This document shows, in pieces, positions 11,171-23,380 of a stretch of 64,000 nucleotides of DNA; position 1 is the first letter of the stretch; the number at the start of each line of letters is the position of its first letter. The stretch spans positions 79,234,861-79,298,860 of the forward strand of contig CM055316.2 in assembly GCA_029255685.2 (NCBI GenBank), in the 5' to 3' direction. The notes beneath the pieces are model-generated. The model ran no database searches, had not been told where the DNA came from, and was given only the letters and a program-made list of their open reading frames with translations. The stretch is from Silene conica (taxonomy: Eukaryota > Streptophyta > Magnoliopsida > Caryophyllales > Caryophyllaceae). Position numbers and translations under genes: made by a program.

Positions 11171-12559
11171 CATGAAAGAGTGGAGAAAAATGTAATTGAG
11201 AAGTAAAATTTGATAACATTCAAATAATAATATTTGTTAACACAATCGAAAATCATAATCTTGAAAATATAGATATCATTAACAAAGACATCATTTATGT
11301 TGCTTCGCTATTGACTTCCGTATCGTCTTGACGTGCTTCATTATCGAGGTCATTATGGACACCAATATCACGCCCTATTTGTTTTGAAATTTCTTTTCGA
11401 ACTTTGTCCATGAGTTTCTTCCGTGCTTTATCATCCATGTTAGAATCTGTTATTCTTTAAAAATTTACGTTCTATAACAAGAAAAGAAAAAAAAATTAAT
11501 AATTTTTTTAATATAATAATTTTTTAAAAAATCGCAAATTTGTACTCCCTCCATTCTTTTTATATCACCCCATTTCTTTATACACCTTTGCCAATACTCA
11601 TTTTTTTTCGATTATATCTTTAGCTACATACTACTAAAAATTATAAAATTTTGATATTCTTAATCCTCTTATCAAGACAAATTAAAAAAGATCTCACATG
11701 AATATATTTCCGTGAACGGATTGAGAGAAAACTGACTTTGAATACTCGATTGTGAATAGTGTCCAAAAGGGGAATGAGGTGATATAAAAAGAATGGAGGG
11801 AGTATTAATCAAACTTTATTTTATATTATTATTTATAATAATAATAATAATAATATTAGTTATTACACTTTAATTAAACATTTATATTCAGTTTATTTCT
11901 ATTAATTTCAGCTCAGTTCAGTTCAGCTCCATTAAATTCAGTTCAGTTCAGCTCAGTTCAGTTCAGTTCAGTTCAGTTCAGTCCAGCTCAGCTCGATTCA
12001 GTTCAGCTCAGCTCAGTTCAGTTCAGTTCAGTTCAGCTCAGCCCCATTCAGTTCAGCTCAGTTCAGTTCAGCTCTAAAAAGCCAGAAAGAACAGGGCCTA
12101 ACTCATTTTCTATTAAATATAGTTCTTAAGTTTTAACAAAAATGAATAATAAAAAAATCATATGATTTTGATTCCATGCTTTTTGCTACGTTTTGATGAG
12201 GACGGATTACAACAAATATACTGGCTTGTATTGTAGAGATTAGAGAAGAATGGATTTTGCCGTTCTCCCAACACTAATGTTTTGACCTTCTTAATATTTG
12301 TTTAAGATTTGACACTTTTATCGTTCTATATATGTATCCTGTTTTAAGAATGGATTTCCTCTTGTAGGTGTACGTTGAGTGCGGCCAAAAATCAGTGATT
12401 GATAGTATTGAATTGACCGAAATTCGTAGTCTTTTGAGGCAAAGTTCAGAAGAATCGAAAGCCGAAGACCCTGCTAGCAAGACCAAAGCCGAAGCCAATG
12501 TCAATGACCTGACCCCGGAGAAGGCCACGATCGCGGCCTCGTTTGGGGTCATGCCCTAA
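9324..12559 (+). CDS. Gene 1: jasmonate-induced-protein-like (JIP-23 type) small protein, two exons
   Basis: Exon 1 is 9324-9635 (104 codons, donor AAG/GTATG). Exon 2 is 12368-12559 (63 codons, acceptor TTGTAG/GTG), joined in phase 0 for a 167-residue protein. There is no signal peptide or membrane segment, so a cytosolic protein is likely. Residues about 20-104 carry the features shared with genes 2 and 3: NQTSFAMTL, a W-S-G, a P-x-x-I-P patch, F-x-H, GGFGSSGVVIY and CAWVLAWDAP. This pattern resembles the 23-kDa jasmonate-induced proteins of barley and Caryophyllales, whose biochemical activity is poorly known. Exon 2 is charged and alanine-rich. The ATG is chosen because it aligns with the gene 2 start. 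The intron (2732 bases) is mostly transposons. Protein family is inferred from memory of the motif pattern; gene structure is well supported by paralog comparison. Confidence 0.75.
9839..10044 (+). mobile_element. tRNA-derived SINE in the gene 1 intron
   Basis: A-box-like TTAGTCAAGTGG, B-box-like GGGTTTGAATC and tail CTGGTCACCAAAACAAAATG. It is the same family as the element at 7030-7241 in the opposite orientation. The flanks share a short AATTGA repeat. Confidence 0.75.
10309..10697 (+). mobile_element. hAT-type MITE in the gene 1 intron
   Basis: Perfect 11-bp terminal inverted repeats CTAGGTAGCAC/GTGCTACCTAG and a perfect 8-bp target duplication CATGTGAG (10301-10308, 10698-10705). The interior is rich in CGTGTCC words. 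It is the inverted relative of 536-1016. Confidence 0.88.
10745..12098. mobile_element. Harbinger/Tourist-like element in the gene 1 intron
   Basis: Terminal inverted repeats GGCCCTGTTCTTTCTGGCTT, with 3-bp target duplication TAA (10742-10744, 12099-12101), as in the PIF/Harbinger group. Both subterminal regions (10780-10925, 11905-12075) are built from CAGTT/CAGCTC pentamers. Between them lie (ATT)n runs (10935-11165, 11820-11855) and a nested Stowaway. No transposase is encoded. Confidence 0.85.
11545..11802. mobile_element. Stowaway MITE
   Basis: Inverted termini CTCCCTCCATTCTTTTTATA, with TA target duplication at 11543-11544 and 11803-11804. This is the Tc1/mariner-derived Stowaway signature. 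It is nested inside the Harbinger-like element. Confidence 0.9.
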
Positions 12560-14673
12560 AGATTATCAATATTACTATCAAGCATTCAAGTTATTAAATA
12601 ACGGGGGTCACTTTACTAGTTTACTATCATCCAAGCAGTTCTATATGCTAGCTTTACTTGATTATAGTATTAATAATAACTAAATAAATAAATAATTATA
12701 CATGCTTCTGGCCTTCCTCTTGTATTGCTTTGCTTTCGATTAAAATAAAATAATAATAATAATAATAATAACTATTGTTATTTTAAAATACATGTGTGAA
12801 TTTGTACTTGCGTAGCAAATTCATTGAGTTCTGTATAACGGTTTTATATTATTTTAGAGACGTGTTAAATCACGCAGGTCACTTTACTATAAAAGAAATA
12901 GCATTTCAAGGTTTCCTATTGAAAATGAGGGAGAGAGGGATCCAATACTCTCTCATAATCTTACCATGTAATTTAATTTATCTCTCATTTATTTCTTCAT
13001 TTAAGCATATTTCAAAATTTATTTTCGTATATTATATGTTCATATGATTATGTTATGCTTGTGCTTATAAGTGATTACATTATATGAAATGATGCCGATT
13101 ATCATAATAATGTAAAAGAAGTTCAAATATTCAAATTTAGAATTTTATCTGCAAAAAAATTAATAGTCAGGAAAACAAAAACAGAAATTTAAAAAAATCA
13201 CGATTTCAATTATTTATCATAGACAGAATAATAAAAAGGTAAAAATAATAATAACACCAAATTCATGAAATTCACTACAAAGTACAAACTCATAAATTCT
13301 AATTACCAAATCTATATACATTTTTTTATAAACGGAATCTTTTGTAAAAATAACAAGGAAGAATAATAATTAACTTTGGATGAATTCGTATAGAAAAATA
13401 TTATTTTAGGGATTTAAAAAAAAAAATAATAAAACAACAATAATAAACCATCATATTATAATTCGCTAATTCAGTATTGACTCACCTATCGTATAAAATA
13501 AACAAAATACAAAAAATATTTTCAGTAGAATAATTATTACTAATAAAATTTATGTGAAAAAGTCTTTAAGTACTAAACTAACATAAAATTTATCAAGTAA
13601 TATTACATCTCTTGCATATATATACTTCCAATTTTTCTGAATATTTGTGGTTTTAGCGAAATCCTGTAATTTCCTTATCTGAGCGAATTACTAAAGAATT
13701 ATACTAAATTGATACAAAAGCGACTTGCGAATTTGTTCGCTTGAATCAATTCGAAATTCGAAAGGGGTGAGTGAATTTGGTATCCTTATCCTTATCAATA
13801 TCTATATCACGTTATTTGTGTAGTTATTATCTCGCATTTTTCGTCTTTTAAACATCTTTTATTACGACCCATGCATATTTCGCACAGGAATAAAACCAGT
13901 AATTTTACTAAATCCTACACATATTTTCATCTTTTTTCAAATTTACCCTTATCATTTTTCACCCTAATTTCTCACTCTCATAAATGAAAAATCAAAAAAA
14001 AAAAATTAAAGAAACTCCAACAACAACCACCAGCCAACAACCCCTCCCCCACCCCTACCACTGCTGACCACCCCTCACCGCCTCATACCCGTGCCGATCA
14101 TCCCTCCACCTTAGCTTTGACCACCCTCTCCCACCATGTTCGTCCCCTCGACTAAGGCAATCATCATTCGATCTCCGTAACGAGGGTGTTGGATTGCCGG
14201 CGAGGTTAAAATGGAGTTGACGACGAGGTTGCGGGAGGTCGGCGTCGAGAGCAGGCGGCCGGTACTAATGGAGGGTGATTGGGGTTGTCGAGATTGTGAA
14301 TGTGGGAGTGTGTTATTTTTCTTTTTTTAAGTAAAATAAAGGGCAGTCGTGGAAAAAATAGGTAAATTGTGTTGGATTGTGTAAAATGACGTGGTGGATT
14401 TAACAAATGCGATAATAATTCGTCAAATATGAATCTTACTTCACACATATGAGAAGCAAATCTGGTTTTTTTACCGTTTATTAATACATGTTTTTTAATT
14501 GATTTAATGACGGTTCATTTTTTAAATGAAATTTAAAATTAGGGGTCTAATTTTTCTTAGTCTTTGATGGTCGTCAATTTAATCGAAGCATGGTGTTTGA
14601 CGGTGACTATAGGGTATATGGTGTAGTCCATTGGCATGGTGGGCAAACATTGGTTGAACGGTGAAGTCCGTTG
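12560..14673. other. Gene 1 3' flank and AT-rich intergenic sequence
   Basis: It includes the probable gene 1 3' UTR (to about 12750) and an (ATA)n run near 12750. At 13990-14310 there is a GC-richer stretch with proline-like CCACC/CCCC words that looks like decayed captured coding sequence. No intact gene. Confidence 0.45.
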
Positions 14674-14700
14674 GCACGGTGGCCAAACATTGGGTGTACG
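14622..14700 (+). repeat. Two-copy direct repeat at the duplication breakpoint
   Basis: The segment GTAGTCCATTGGCATGG...CAAACATTGG is repeated about 43 bases later as GAAGTCCGTTGGCACGG...CAAACATTGG. The unit A edge (GCACGGT, 14674-14680) falls inside the second copy. Confidence 0.75.
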
Positions 14701-15052
14701 TTGATGGCCCTTGCCTTCACCAACCTAAACAAAGAACACAAATTCTTTTGATTGTTCAATACTACTAACAAACAGTCTAATTTATTTTGATTGTTGAAAA
14801 TTATAAAAGGATGGTAAATCATGGAAATTCATCAACTTTGGCTTGACCAATCTCAATTCTGATATATTCATCAAAAACCTCCAACCTCCCTGCACCATCA
14901 ACCAATATGGCGCACAGTCGACCAGTTTTCGTCGATGATGTCCCTTTCCCTCTCTCTTCGTTGAACAGTCTAAGGTGAGGTGCCGCAAATCAATGGGGTA
15001 ATTTTTGGGACTTTTTATTTTTTAGGTTTTTTTGGAGGGTAAAAACCGAGGC

Positions 15053-15546
15053 TTACTTCATTAAAGATAAATCATAAAAAACATCAATGTTCGTAGACGG
15101 CGGTAAAGAGTCTGCCCATTCCTCCCTACCTGACTCCGAGCATATAAGATGAGCTAAAGCATGAGCGACAGTATTGCTCACCCTCCTAGTATGAGACCCC
15201 TCTAAGAAATTAAACGAGGAACATAACGAAAAAATATCTTCAAGTACTGAATTAAACAGGCTACGGCCTTTAACTCGTTTCTTCGGTTCGTCAATCACAA
15301 GCAAACAGTCACTCTCCACAAGACAACACAACCACATTAGCATGCCCCTTCTTTTCTAGCTTCTTTGACACCCTCCAACACTGCGACAGCTTTGGCGATG
15401 AGCGGATCCCAAGACTGATTAAGTTTTATAATGATTTTAGGTTTTTGATTTCTCTCTCTTAATTGTGTAAGAGGGGCAACTTCGAAATAAGGTAAAAAAT
15501 TGTGCAAGATTAAGTAAAATTGTGTGCGCGATTTAACGTGTCCCAT
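15053..15546 (-). pseudogene. RNase H-like (RVT_3 type) fragment
   Basis: Minus-strand frames read AKAVAVLEGVKEA and then, after a frameshift, VESDCLLVIDEPKK ... LEGSHTRRVSNTVAHALAHL. This is the plant RNase H-like pattern found at the end of L1-type LINEs and in stand-alone relatives. Two overlapping frames (15546-15337 and 15343-15053) are needed, so it is broken. A second copy with the same break lies at 33194-33669. Confidence 0.65.
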
Positions 15547-15784
15547 TATTATTAATGAATTGATTTAGGGCTAAGAGAGAGAAGAAGGATAATTTTCTAA
15601 AATTTCTTTGAAAAAAGGGTAAGATTGGAATAATGATCAAAGTGCAGTAAATTATTGTGATGATATATTCAAATTATTCCTACAATAATTTGGTACGTAG
15701 TGCGTGAACCAATACTCGTGGCCAGTGACCACCTTTACAAATTCCCACCCATAGAAAGAAAAAAAATTCTCCACATGCAGAATT

Positions 15785-16076
15785 TGTTGAATTATGACTC
15801 AAATACTCCCTTGAATCAGTCAAGGTTAACTAGCCAGTAAGTTAGGAAGTAGTGGTTATTAGCCTTAAAGTATGGTCTGTTTAATTAGCTTTCAGTTAAG
15901 AGTAGTGCTCCTTAGTTTCAGGCACTATCTCAGTCGTGCATTGAGGAGTTAGTTAGCCTCTGAGTTTGTTTTTATTTTCCCTATTTAAGACTTTGTAATT
16001 CTGCTTATTTGGTAATGCAATTTCTCCCTTCTTCATATTGTTCCTGTTTCAAATAAACTTCACAGAAATCACAACA
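15785..16076 (+). repeat. 5' LTR of the copia element
   Basis: 292 bases, TGTTGAATTATG to AATCACAACA. It has TATTTAAG as a TATA-like core about 110 bases before the end. The 16080-16090 sequence TGGTATCAGG is the primer site. Confidence 0.95.
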
Positions 16077-16119
16077 AATTTGGTATCAGGTCTTTAGGTT
16101 TCGTATCCTAGGACTTGTC

Positions 16120-19100
16120 ATGGCTTCAAATGGATCAAGCTCAAATGGTCTTTCTCATTTGCCAATATTTAAGGGTGAAAAATATCAATTCTGGGAATTG
16201 AAAATGAGAACCCTGTTTAGGTCACAGGAATTGTGGGATTTGGTTGAGCATGGGTTTAAAGATGATAAGTCTGCTCAACCAGATGCTGCACTCAAGGAAA
16301 CGAGGAAGAAGGATGCCAAGGCTCTGTTCATAATTCAACAGGCCTTGGATGAGTTGGTCTTCCCTCGTATTGCATCTGCTACAACATCCAAAGAGGCCTG
16401 GGATATTCTGAAATCAGAATATCTAGGTGACAAGAAGGTGGTCAAGGTTAGACTACAAACATTAAGGAGAGAATTTGAGACTTCTCTTATGGGTGACAAA
16501 GAGTCTGTACAAGAATATTTGTCCAGAGTATCAGGGGTAGTGCAGCAGATGAGGGCATATGGAGAAAAAATGACAGATGAGCAGGTTGTTGGGAAGGTGT
16601 TAAGAAGCCTGACAAAGAAGTATGACTATATTGTGACCGCCATTGAGGAGTCAAATGATTTAGAAACATATTCATTTGATGACTTGATGGGTTCACTACT
16701 AGCTCATGAGGAAAGAGTGAACAAATCCTCAGAAAAAAAAAGAAGAGCAAGCATTTGTCTCAACAAATGATTTGTCCAAAGACAGGTCAAAATGGTCAGG
16801 AAGAGGTAGAGGAAGGGGAGGCTTCAGAGGAAAAGGACGTGGCAGGTCATCTGGTCAGTCATCTGAAGTACAGGCCAAGGACACTCAGTCTTCAAGGGGT
16901 CCTATGAAGTGTTACTACTGTAACAAGCCAGGCCATAAGGAGGCAAATTGCTGGCAGAAAGAAAAGGATCAGAGTGGGCAAAAAACTGATCAGAAAGTGA
17001 ATATTGCAGAGCATGAAGAAAAACTCTTTTTGACTAGAGAGGGGTCAAATGAAGTTGAGGGGAATGTTTGGTACATTGACAGTGGTTGTTCTAATCACAT
17101 GTCAAGCACTAAGTCCATGTTCAAAGATCTGGATGAGGCAATGAAGAGCAAAGTCAGGCTTGGTGATGACAAGCAGCTGACGGTTGAGGGTGTTGGAACT
17201 ATTGCTATAAAAACTGAGCAAGGTAACACCAAGTTATTGCATAATGTTCAGTATGTTTCTCTTTTAGCCTATAATTTGCTGAGTGTGGGACGGTTATTAG
17301 GCAGTGCGTAATCCTTGTTGTTTGATAATAACTCAGTTGAGATCAAGCATAAAAATTCAAATGAAACTGTAGCTATTTCTTCCATGGGTAGAAATAAAAT
17401 GTTTGCCTTAGATCTAGTGAAATCAGTAGGGAGAGCATTGACAGTAATAGAAGGTGACAAAGCAAAACTTTGGCATTTTAGGTATGGTCACTTAAATGTT
17501 CAAAGTTTGAGGCTTCTGAGTAACAAAGAGTTAGTGAGTGGTTTACCAAGGATTGGTGAGCTTGGAATTTGTGAAGGTTGCATCTATGGAAAGCAGTCCA
17601 GAGGGTCATTTCCATCTGGAAGTGCATGGAGAGCTAGTGTGTGTCTAGAATTGATACATGCTGATCTTTGTGGACCAATGCAAACAGAATCATTGGGTGG
17701 GAGCAAGTATTTTCTGTTGTTCACTGATGATTACAGCAGAATGAGCTGGGTATACTTCTTGGAATCAAAATCTGAAGCTCTTGAGAATTTTAAGAAGTTC
17801 AAAATTATGGTGGAAAATCAAAGTGGGAAAATCATAAAGTGTCTTAGAACTGATAGGGGAGGTGAGTTTACCTCAAAGGAATTTGATGTTTTTTGTGAAT
17901 CTAGAGGAATAAAAAGGGAGCTGACTGCCCCATATACTCCAGAGCAAAATGGAGTGGCAGAGAGGAAGAATAGGACGGTGGTTGAAATGGCCAGAAGCAT
18001 GCTGAAAGCAAAAGGATTGCCAAATGATCTATGGGGTGAGGCTGTTGCAACTGCTGTGTACATTCTCAACATCTCACCAACAAGAGTTGTTCCTAACAAG
18101 ACACCTTATGAAGTATGGAGAGGAAGAAAACCTTGTGTAAGTCATCTTAGAATTTTTGGATGCATAGCTTATGCCTTAGTCAATTTAAGACAAAAGCTTG
18201 ATGAGAAATCTGTTAGATGCATATTTATTGGATATGCAACTGAGTCTAAGGCATATAGACTATTCAATCCTGAGAATGGAAAGGTAATAATAAGTAGGAA
18301 TGTGATATTCTCTGAAGATGCAGTCTGGGATTGGTCCCAGGAGGCTGGTAATCAGAGAATGCTTACATTTGAGCATTCAGTTGAACCACAACAAGAAGAA
18401 GAACCAGATCAGGGAGTAGTGAGTTCCCCATCCACACCTCCAGAGGGCCAAAAATCAGACTCATCTGATGAATCATCTTCTGATGAATCACCACCAAGGA
18501 AGATGAGGTCCTTGGAAGACATTTATGAAACATGCGGCTTTGCATTGGTGACAGTAGAGCCAACTAGTTTTGTGGAGGCAGCAAACCAAGCTCACTGGCA
18601 GATTGCAATGGAGGAAGAAATCAAGTCCATTCAGAAGAATGAAAGTTGGGAACTTGTTGATCCACCTGCAGAAAAGAAAGCAATTGGGCTGAAATGGGTG
18701 TTCAGAACAAAGTTCAACACAGATGGGAGTATACAAAAGCACAAAGCCAGACTTGTGGCAAAAGGGTATGCACAGCAAGACGGGATTGATTTTGAAGAAA
18801 CATTCTCTCCTGTGGCAAGGTTTGAGACAGTTAGAGTAATCCTAGCTTTGGCAGCTCAACTCAAACTACCTGTGTTTCAATTTGATGTGAAATCAGCCTT
18901 TCTCAATGGTGAATTGAAAGAAGAAGTGTATGTGGAACAACCATTGGGATTTGTGAAGGAAAATGAAGAATACAAAGTCTATAAGCTGAGAAAGGCTTTG
19001 TATGGGTTAAAACAGGCTCCAAGAGCCTGGTATAGTAGGATTGATGACTTCTTTGCAAAGAATGGCTTTAAGAAGAGTGAAAGTGAGCCTACTTTGTACA

Positions 19101-20086
19101 TCAAGAGAAAAACTGGTGGAAGCTTCATTGTGATCTGTCTATATGTGGATGACATTATCTATGTCAGTTCATCAAAGGATTTGCTAAATGAATTCAGAAG
19201 GTTTATGATGCATGAATTTGAAATGACAGATTTAGGGTTGCTGAAATACTTCCTTGGACTGGAGGTAAATCAAAGCAAGGATGGAATTTTTGTATCTCAA
19301 AAAAAATATGCTCAGGATCTTCTGAAGAGATTTGAAATGCAAAACTGTGAGAAATCTGCTACACCTATGAATGCCAATGAGAAATTGCAAAGAAATGATG
19401 GCACAGGGATGGCAGATGAGAAGCTGTTCAGAAGCATGGTAGGAGGTCTGAATTATCTCACTCACACAAGACCTGATATTACCCATTGTGTGAGTGTAGT
19501 CTCAAGATATCTGCACTGCCCAACAAAGCAACATCTTGGAGCTGCTAAGAGGATTCTGAGGTATATTGCAGGAACAACTGAGCAGGGAGTCTGGTATGAA
19601 ATTTCAGAAAACTTTAGGTTAGTTGGGTATACTGACAGTGATTGGGCAGGAAGTATGGATGATAGGAAAAGTACATCAGGGTCTGTTTTTACTATGGGAT
19701 CAGGAGCCATCACATGGAGTTCTAAGAAACAGGAAACGGTGGCACTGTCATCAACCGAGGCAGAATATATTGCATCAGGGGCAGCTGGAAGGCAAGCAAT
19801 GTGGCTAAGAATGCTGCTAGCTGACCTGGGAAATGAGCAAGTGAATGCTACTGAACTATGGTGTGACAACAAATCTGCAATTGCAATGACCAAGAACCCT
19901 GCATTTCATGCTAGAACTAAGCATATAGAGGTTCAACAGCATTTCATCAGGAAGTTAGTCAATGACAACATAGTGGAGCTAAAGTTCTATGGTACAAACG
20001 AACAAAGTGCAGATTTGTTCACCAAAAGTTTGTCTCCAGTCAAGCATCAGTTCTTCATGGAGAAGATTGGTGTAAGGAGAATTTGA
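16120..20086 (+). pseudogene. Copia gag-pol polyprotein, frameshifted and with one stop
   Basis: Domains in order: gag (16120-16770); CCHC zinc knuckle CYYCNKPGHKEANC near 16908; protease with DSG near 17078; integrase with the HHCC finger (RYGH...CEGC) and catalytic D/D/E region (17470-18150); reverse transcriptase with FDVKSAFLNGEL and YVDD (18600-19400); RNase H with DSDWAG and STEAEYIA (19620-20000). Two breaks: the frame shifts by +1 at a nine-A run (16733-16741), and a TAA stop lies at 17309-17311 between protease and integrase. Plant copia elements normally use one open frame, so I read both as mutations. Everything downstream of 17315 is open to the natural stop. Confidence 0.93.
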
Positions 20087-20098
20087 ATCAAGGGGAGG

Positions 20099-20390
20099 TG
20101 TTGAATTATGACTCAAATACTCCCTTGAATCAGTCAAGGTTAACTAGCCAGTAAGTTAGGAAGTAGTGGTTATTAGCCTTAAAGTATGGTCTGTTTAATT
20201 AGCTTTCAGTTAAGAGTAGTTCTCCTTAGTTTCAGGCACTATCTCAGTCGTGCATTGAGGAGTTAGTTAGCCTCTGAGTTTGTTTTTATTTTCCCTATTT
20301 AAGACTTTGTAATTCTGCTTATTTGGTAATGCAATTTCTCCCTTCTTCATATTGTTCCTGTTTCAAATAAACTTCACAGAAATCACAACA
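20099..20390 (+). repeat. 3' LTR of the copia element
   Basis: Same length as the 5' LTR. The only difference found by eye is G to T (AGTAGTGCTCC versus AGTAGTTCTCC). Confidence 0.95.
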
Positions 20391-21772
20391 GAAATTGATA
20401 GATAAAAAAAGTGATTGTGATTCTTGATAAGGAAGGATAAGGGCAATAAAAAAAAGGTTTAATTCTTAGAATAAAAAATAGTAAATTCTTAGAATTAATG
20501 CTAATTTTGATATATACAATCTAGTGGGTTGTATATATTAAAACCCTAGAATTAATGGTAGTATTTAATAATTAATAAATAGGTTGTTATCATTATCATT
20601 ATCATCATCATTATCATTATCATTATCATCTTATCTATATAAAACCAAAAACATTTCAAGCATTCTCCTTAAGCCACATCATCACATTCATGTTTTTAAT
20701 TTTATGTATTTTAAGTAAATATGGGACCCACAGAAAACAAAAATATATGGAATTAATTGCTGAAAATTTATGTTTAAGTTTTAAACATAAATGAATACGT
20801 TTATATTTTCTACACGTAAATATTAGTGAATAAGAAAATAATGAATAACTTAGAAGCTAAATAATTCAGCTCAAGTTTTACTAATAAATCACAACAAATT
20901 AAGGCAACTGTTAAAAATTCACTCCAAGTTTTACTACAATTATAAATTGCAATTACAATAACAATTAAAATAAAGTACGAAAGAATACATCAACTATAAT
21001 ACTAATAGGATAAAATAAAATTCTAAAGAAGAATATAATAATACACATTAGCTCTAAAAAAGCAAAAAAAAAATGTTATAAATTTTACCAACTATATATT
21101 GCATAATACGGAAACAATGACATGTGATCGATTTTAAAAGTACAAAAAAATCATTTAATTAAAATATATGACGAAAATAACATCTCGATAAAAAATATTC
21201 TCTTAACATAGTTACAAAATAAAGTAAAGTATGACAGCAGATAACATAATAGACAAATAAGTAGCGAGCATCATTACTTTGCAGATATGATATAAAATGA
21301 AACAAGAATTTGAACAATTGCACATCTTATCTCAAAAGTGAAGGTATAGAGAGGGTATAGAGAAGATTGTTTAAATAATATGGAGTATTAATTTGAAAGT
21401 AATCCCAAATTACAAAAAATAGCGAGTAGCAAAATAGAAATGAACTGTAACAGAAGAAGATTAAGGTTAGTAATTTAGGATGCGGGTTTTGGTGCTTAGG
21501 TAATATAATATAAATTCATTTCATATGTGTTGTCAAATGCTCATTTTTAATGCGGACTCAATTTAAATTTGAGCCCAATTTTTTTTTACTGTGGTTGTTT
21601 AGGTATATTTATTAAATTGGGAATTACTATTAGTCGTCAACAAATTACGTAGTATGCACATACAATGTTACTCCTCATATATTTTTTTTAACTCGGTCAA
21701 AGTTGATCGAATTAAAGTAATTGAAAGACCGATAAACTAATCGATATTTTAAAATACAAACAACAGATTAGA
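20391..21772. other. AT-rich non-coding sequence with an orphan Helitron 5' end
   Basis: 20455-20530 is an inverted relative of 27447-27560 (shared TAGCATTAATTCTAAGA and TTGTATATATCAAAA words). 20587-20628 is a (CATTAT)-type microsatellite. At 20629 there is a Helitron-like 5' end (TCTTATCTATATAAAACC, then ACATTTCAAGCATTCTC) with no 3' partner that I can assign. Unit B counterpart: 33908-35298. Confidence 0.6.
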
Positions 21773-23380
21773 TCCACATCTTATCTATATAATTACAGAA
21801 ACATTTAGGAAGCCCGGGTTGAGCCACGTCATCAACACAAGTTTTTGTTTTTGTTTAATTTATCAGGTGGGACCAGCAATTTCTTTGACGAATTTTCTAC
21901 GCGATAACTGCCTGATATTCGATATTGCATGCCTGACCATAGTTTTAGAAATATTACGTAACATTTGTGATATATACTTTCATAAACATTAAATAATGGA
22001 TACACAAATACAGTTTATATAATATGAAATTAAATAGTATATAACAATATATAAAATAATACAGCTTTAAATCATTTGTATTACATTAACTTTAATATTA
22101 TACACTCAAAAAATAAAATATAATAATTTCGAATAACATCCTTCTAAAACTATTACATAACAATTTATATTCAATAAATAATTACAATAAACAATATAAT
22201 AATTAAGACCCGTGGATTTTTGCAATCGAAAAAAATTTGAGTAAAGTTAAATAATATTGACACGATAAAAAATGGGATATTGAAATTGCAAAAGAAAAAT
22301 ACCATAATAGATATACTTAACATTCACAAAAATACGAGTAGTGACGGGTTTTGTGGACAATCATATCTTTTTTTCTAATAAGGTAAAAAACTATATTGAT
22401 CCTCTAGAGTAGGACCAACCTATTTCATTATTTTGAATGAGGTAAGTTGAAACCACCGGCTTTAAACCCATCCCCAAAGAATTCGACATGTTGGCAACTC
22501 TGATTTATGAGTGAGTTGTGACAATGAAATGCATATATAATGAAGAAAACTTTGAGTTTTTTGTATTAACATTTACATATCATTGTATATTGTAATTCCG
22601 TTATAATATTTCAAATTTATATAGATCATTGAGTTTTGATATACTTTGACTATAAACTATGATATTAATATTACAATACTTTTAGTATATCGGTCATATA
22701 AAATTATATTACAAATCGAAAATCTTAAATATGGCTAATAATTAATTTAAACATTATTCATAAATAATAATACTTGAAACTGCAATCCCGTGCAATTTGC
22801 ACGAGATTAAAACTAGTTATATATTAAAAAACTTGTAAAACTGTTGATGTGACGCAATGTGGTTTTAGAATTAGTCTAATGAAGCTCTCTCATTCAATCT
22901 CAGAATTTTAGTTTTTTTCAACCAATAACGTGAACAATAGTAGCCATGTCACCTTCCATTAACCGATTTTTACATTGTTTACATTTTCTGCAATATATCG
23001 AATATAATTATCTTAATTTTGTTTCTTTAATTAATTTACATATATCTTTTTTATACAGGAAATTTACATATATCTTAAAGTTCTCAAATCTGAATTTTAT
23101 AGTTTTTTTTTCAACTATGTCTTAATAGTTCCATTTTTATACCACCTCACAATTATTACTCCTATTAACATTATCATATGTTATCTTATTATATATTATC
23201 AACAATTTTTTCAAATGTCTTTATGTATATATATATATATTATTTTTTTTTAATTTTTATTTTTAAGTTTACATGTTCAATAAGTAAAATTTCTGGTTAT
23301 ATATATAATAAATATAATTTGTCGTCTTCTTTTAAAATAAAAGTACACAGCCCCGTGATTTTTCACGGGTGTTACACTAG
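21773..23380 (+). mobile_element. Helitron H5, split by Helitron H4 (unit A)
   Basis: The 3' end is hairpin CCCCGTGATTTTTCACGGG, then TGTTACACTAG at 23377-23380. The 5' sequence TTATATATTAAAAAACTTG after H4 continues TCCACA before H4. Joined, it resembles the H1 5' end. No protein is encoded. Confidence 0.7.
21779..22816 (+). mobile_element. Helitron H4 nested in H5 (unit A)
   Basis: Starts TCTTATCTATATAATTACAG after host A. Ends with hairpin CCCGTGCAATTTGCACG, then AGATTAAAACTAG before host T. 1038 bases, non-autonomous. Confidence 0.8.

Larger units (their letters stand above)
15785..20390 (+). mobile_element. Young Ty1/copia LTR retrotransposon
   Basis: The two 292-bp LTRs (TG...CA) differ at one base that I can see. 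The primer site TGGTATCAGG (initiator-Met type) follows the 5' LTR, and the polypurine tract AGGGGAGG is at 20091-20098. The target duplication is GAATT/GAAAT (15780-15784, 20391-20395), one mismatch. Unit B keeps the empty site with a single GAATT at 33903-33907. Its polyprotein is interrupted twice (see 16120-20086), so it would need help from another copy to move. Confidence 0.95.

Noticed and set aside
14206-14990. Several 68-80 codon frames on the minus strand
   Set aside because: No family pattern and no supporting splice or promoter signals; they look like chance frames in repeat-derived DNA.
16733-16741. Nine-A run as a programmed frameshift site of the copia element
   Set aside because: Plant copia elements use a single frame, and a second break (TAA) is present; mutation or slippage is simpler. 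It could be revisited if other copies share the A9 run.
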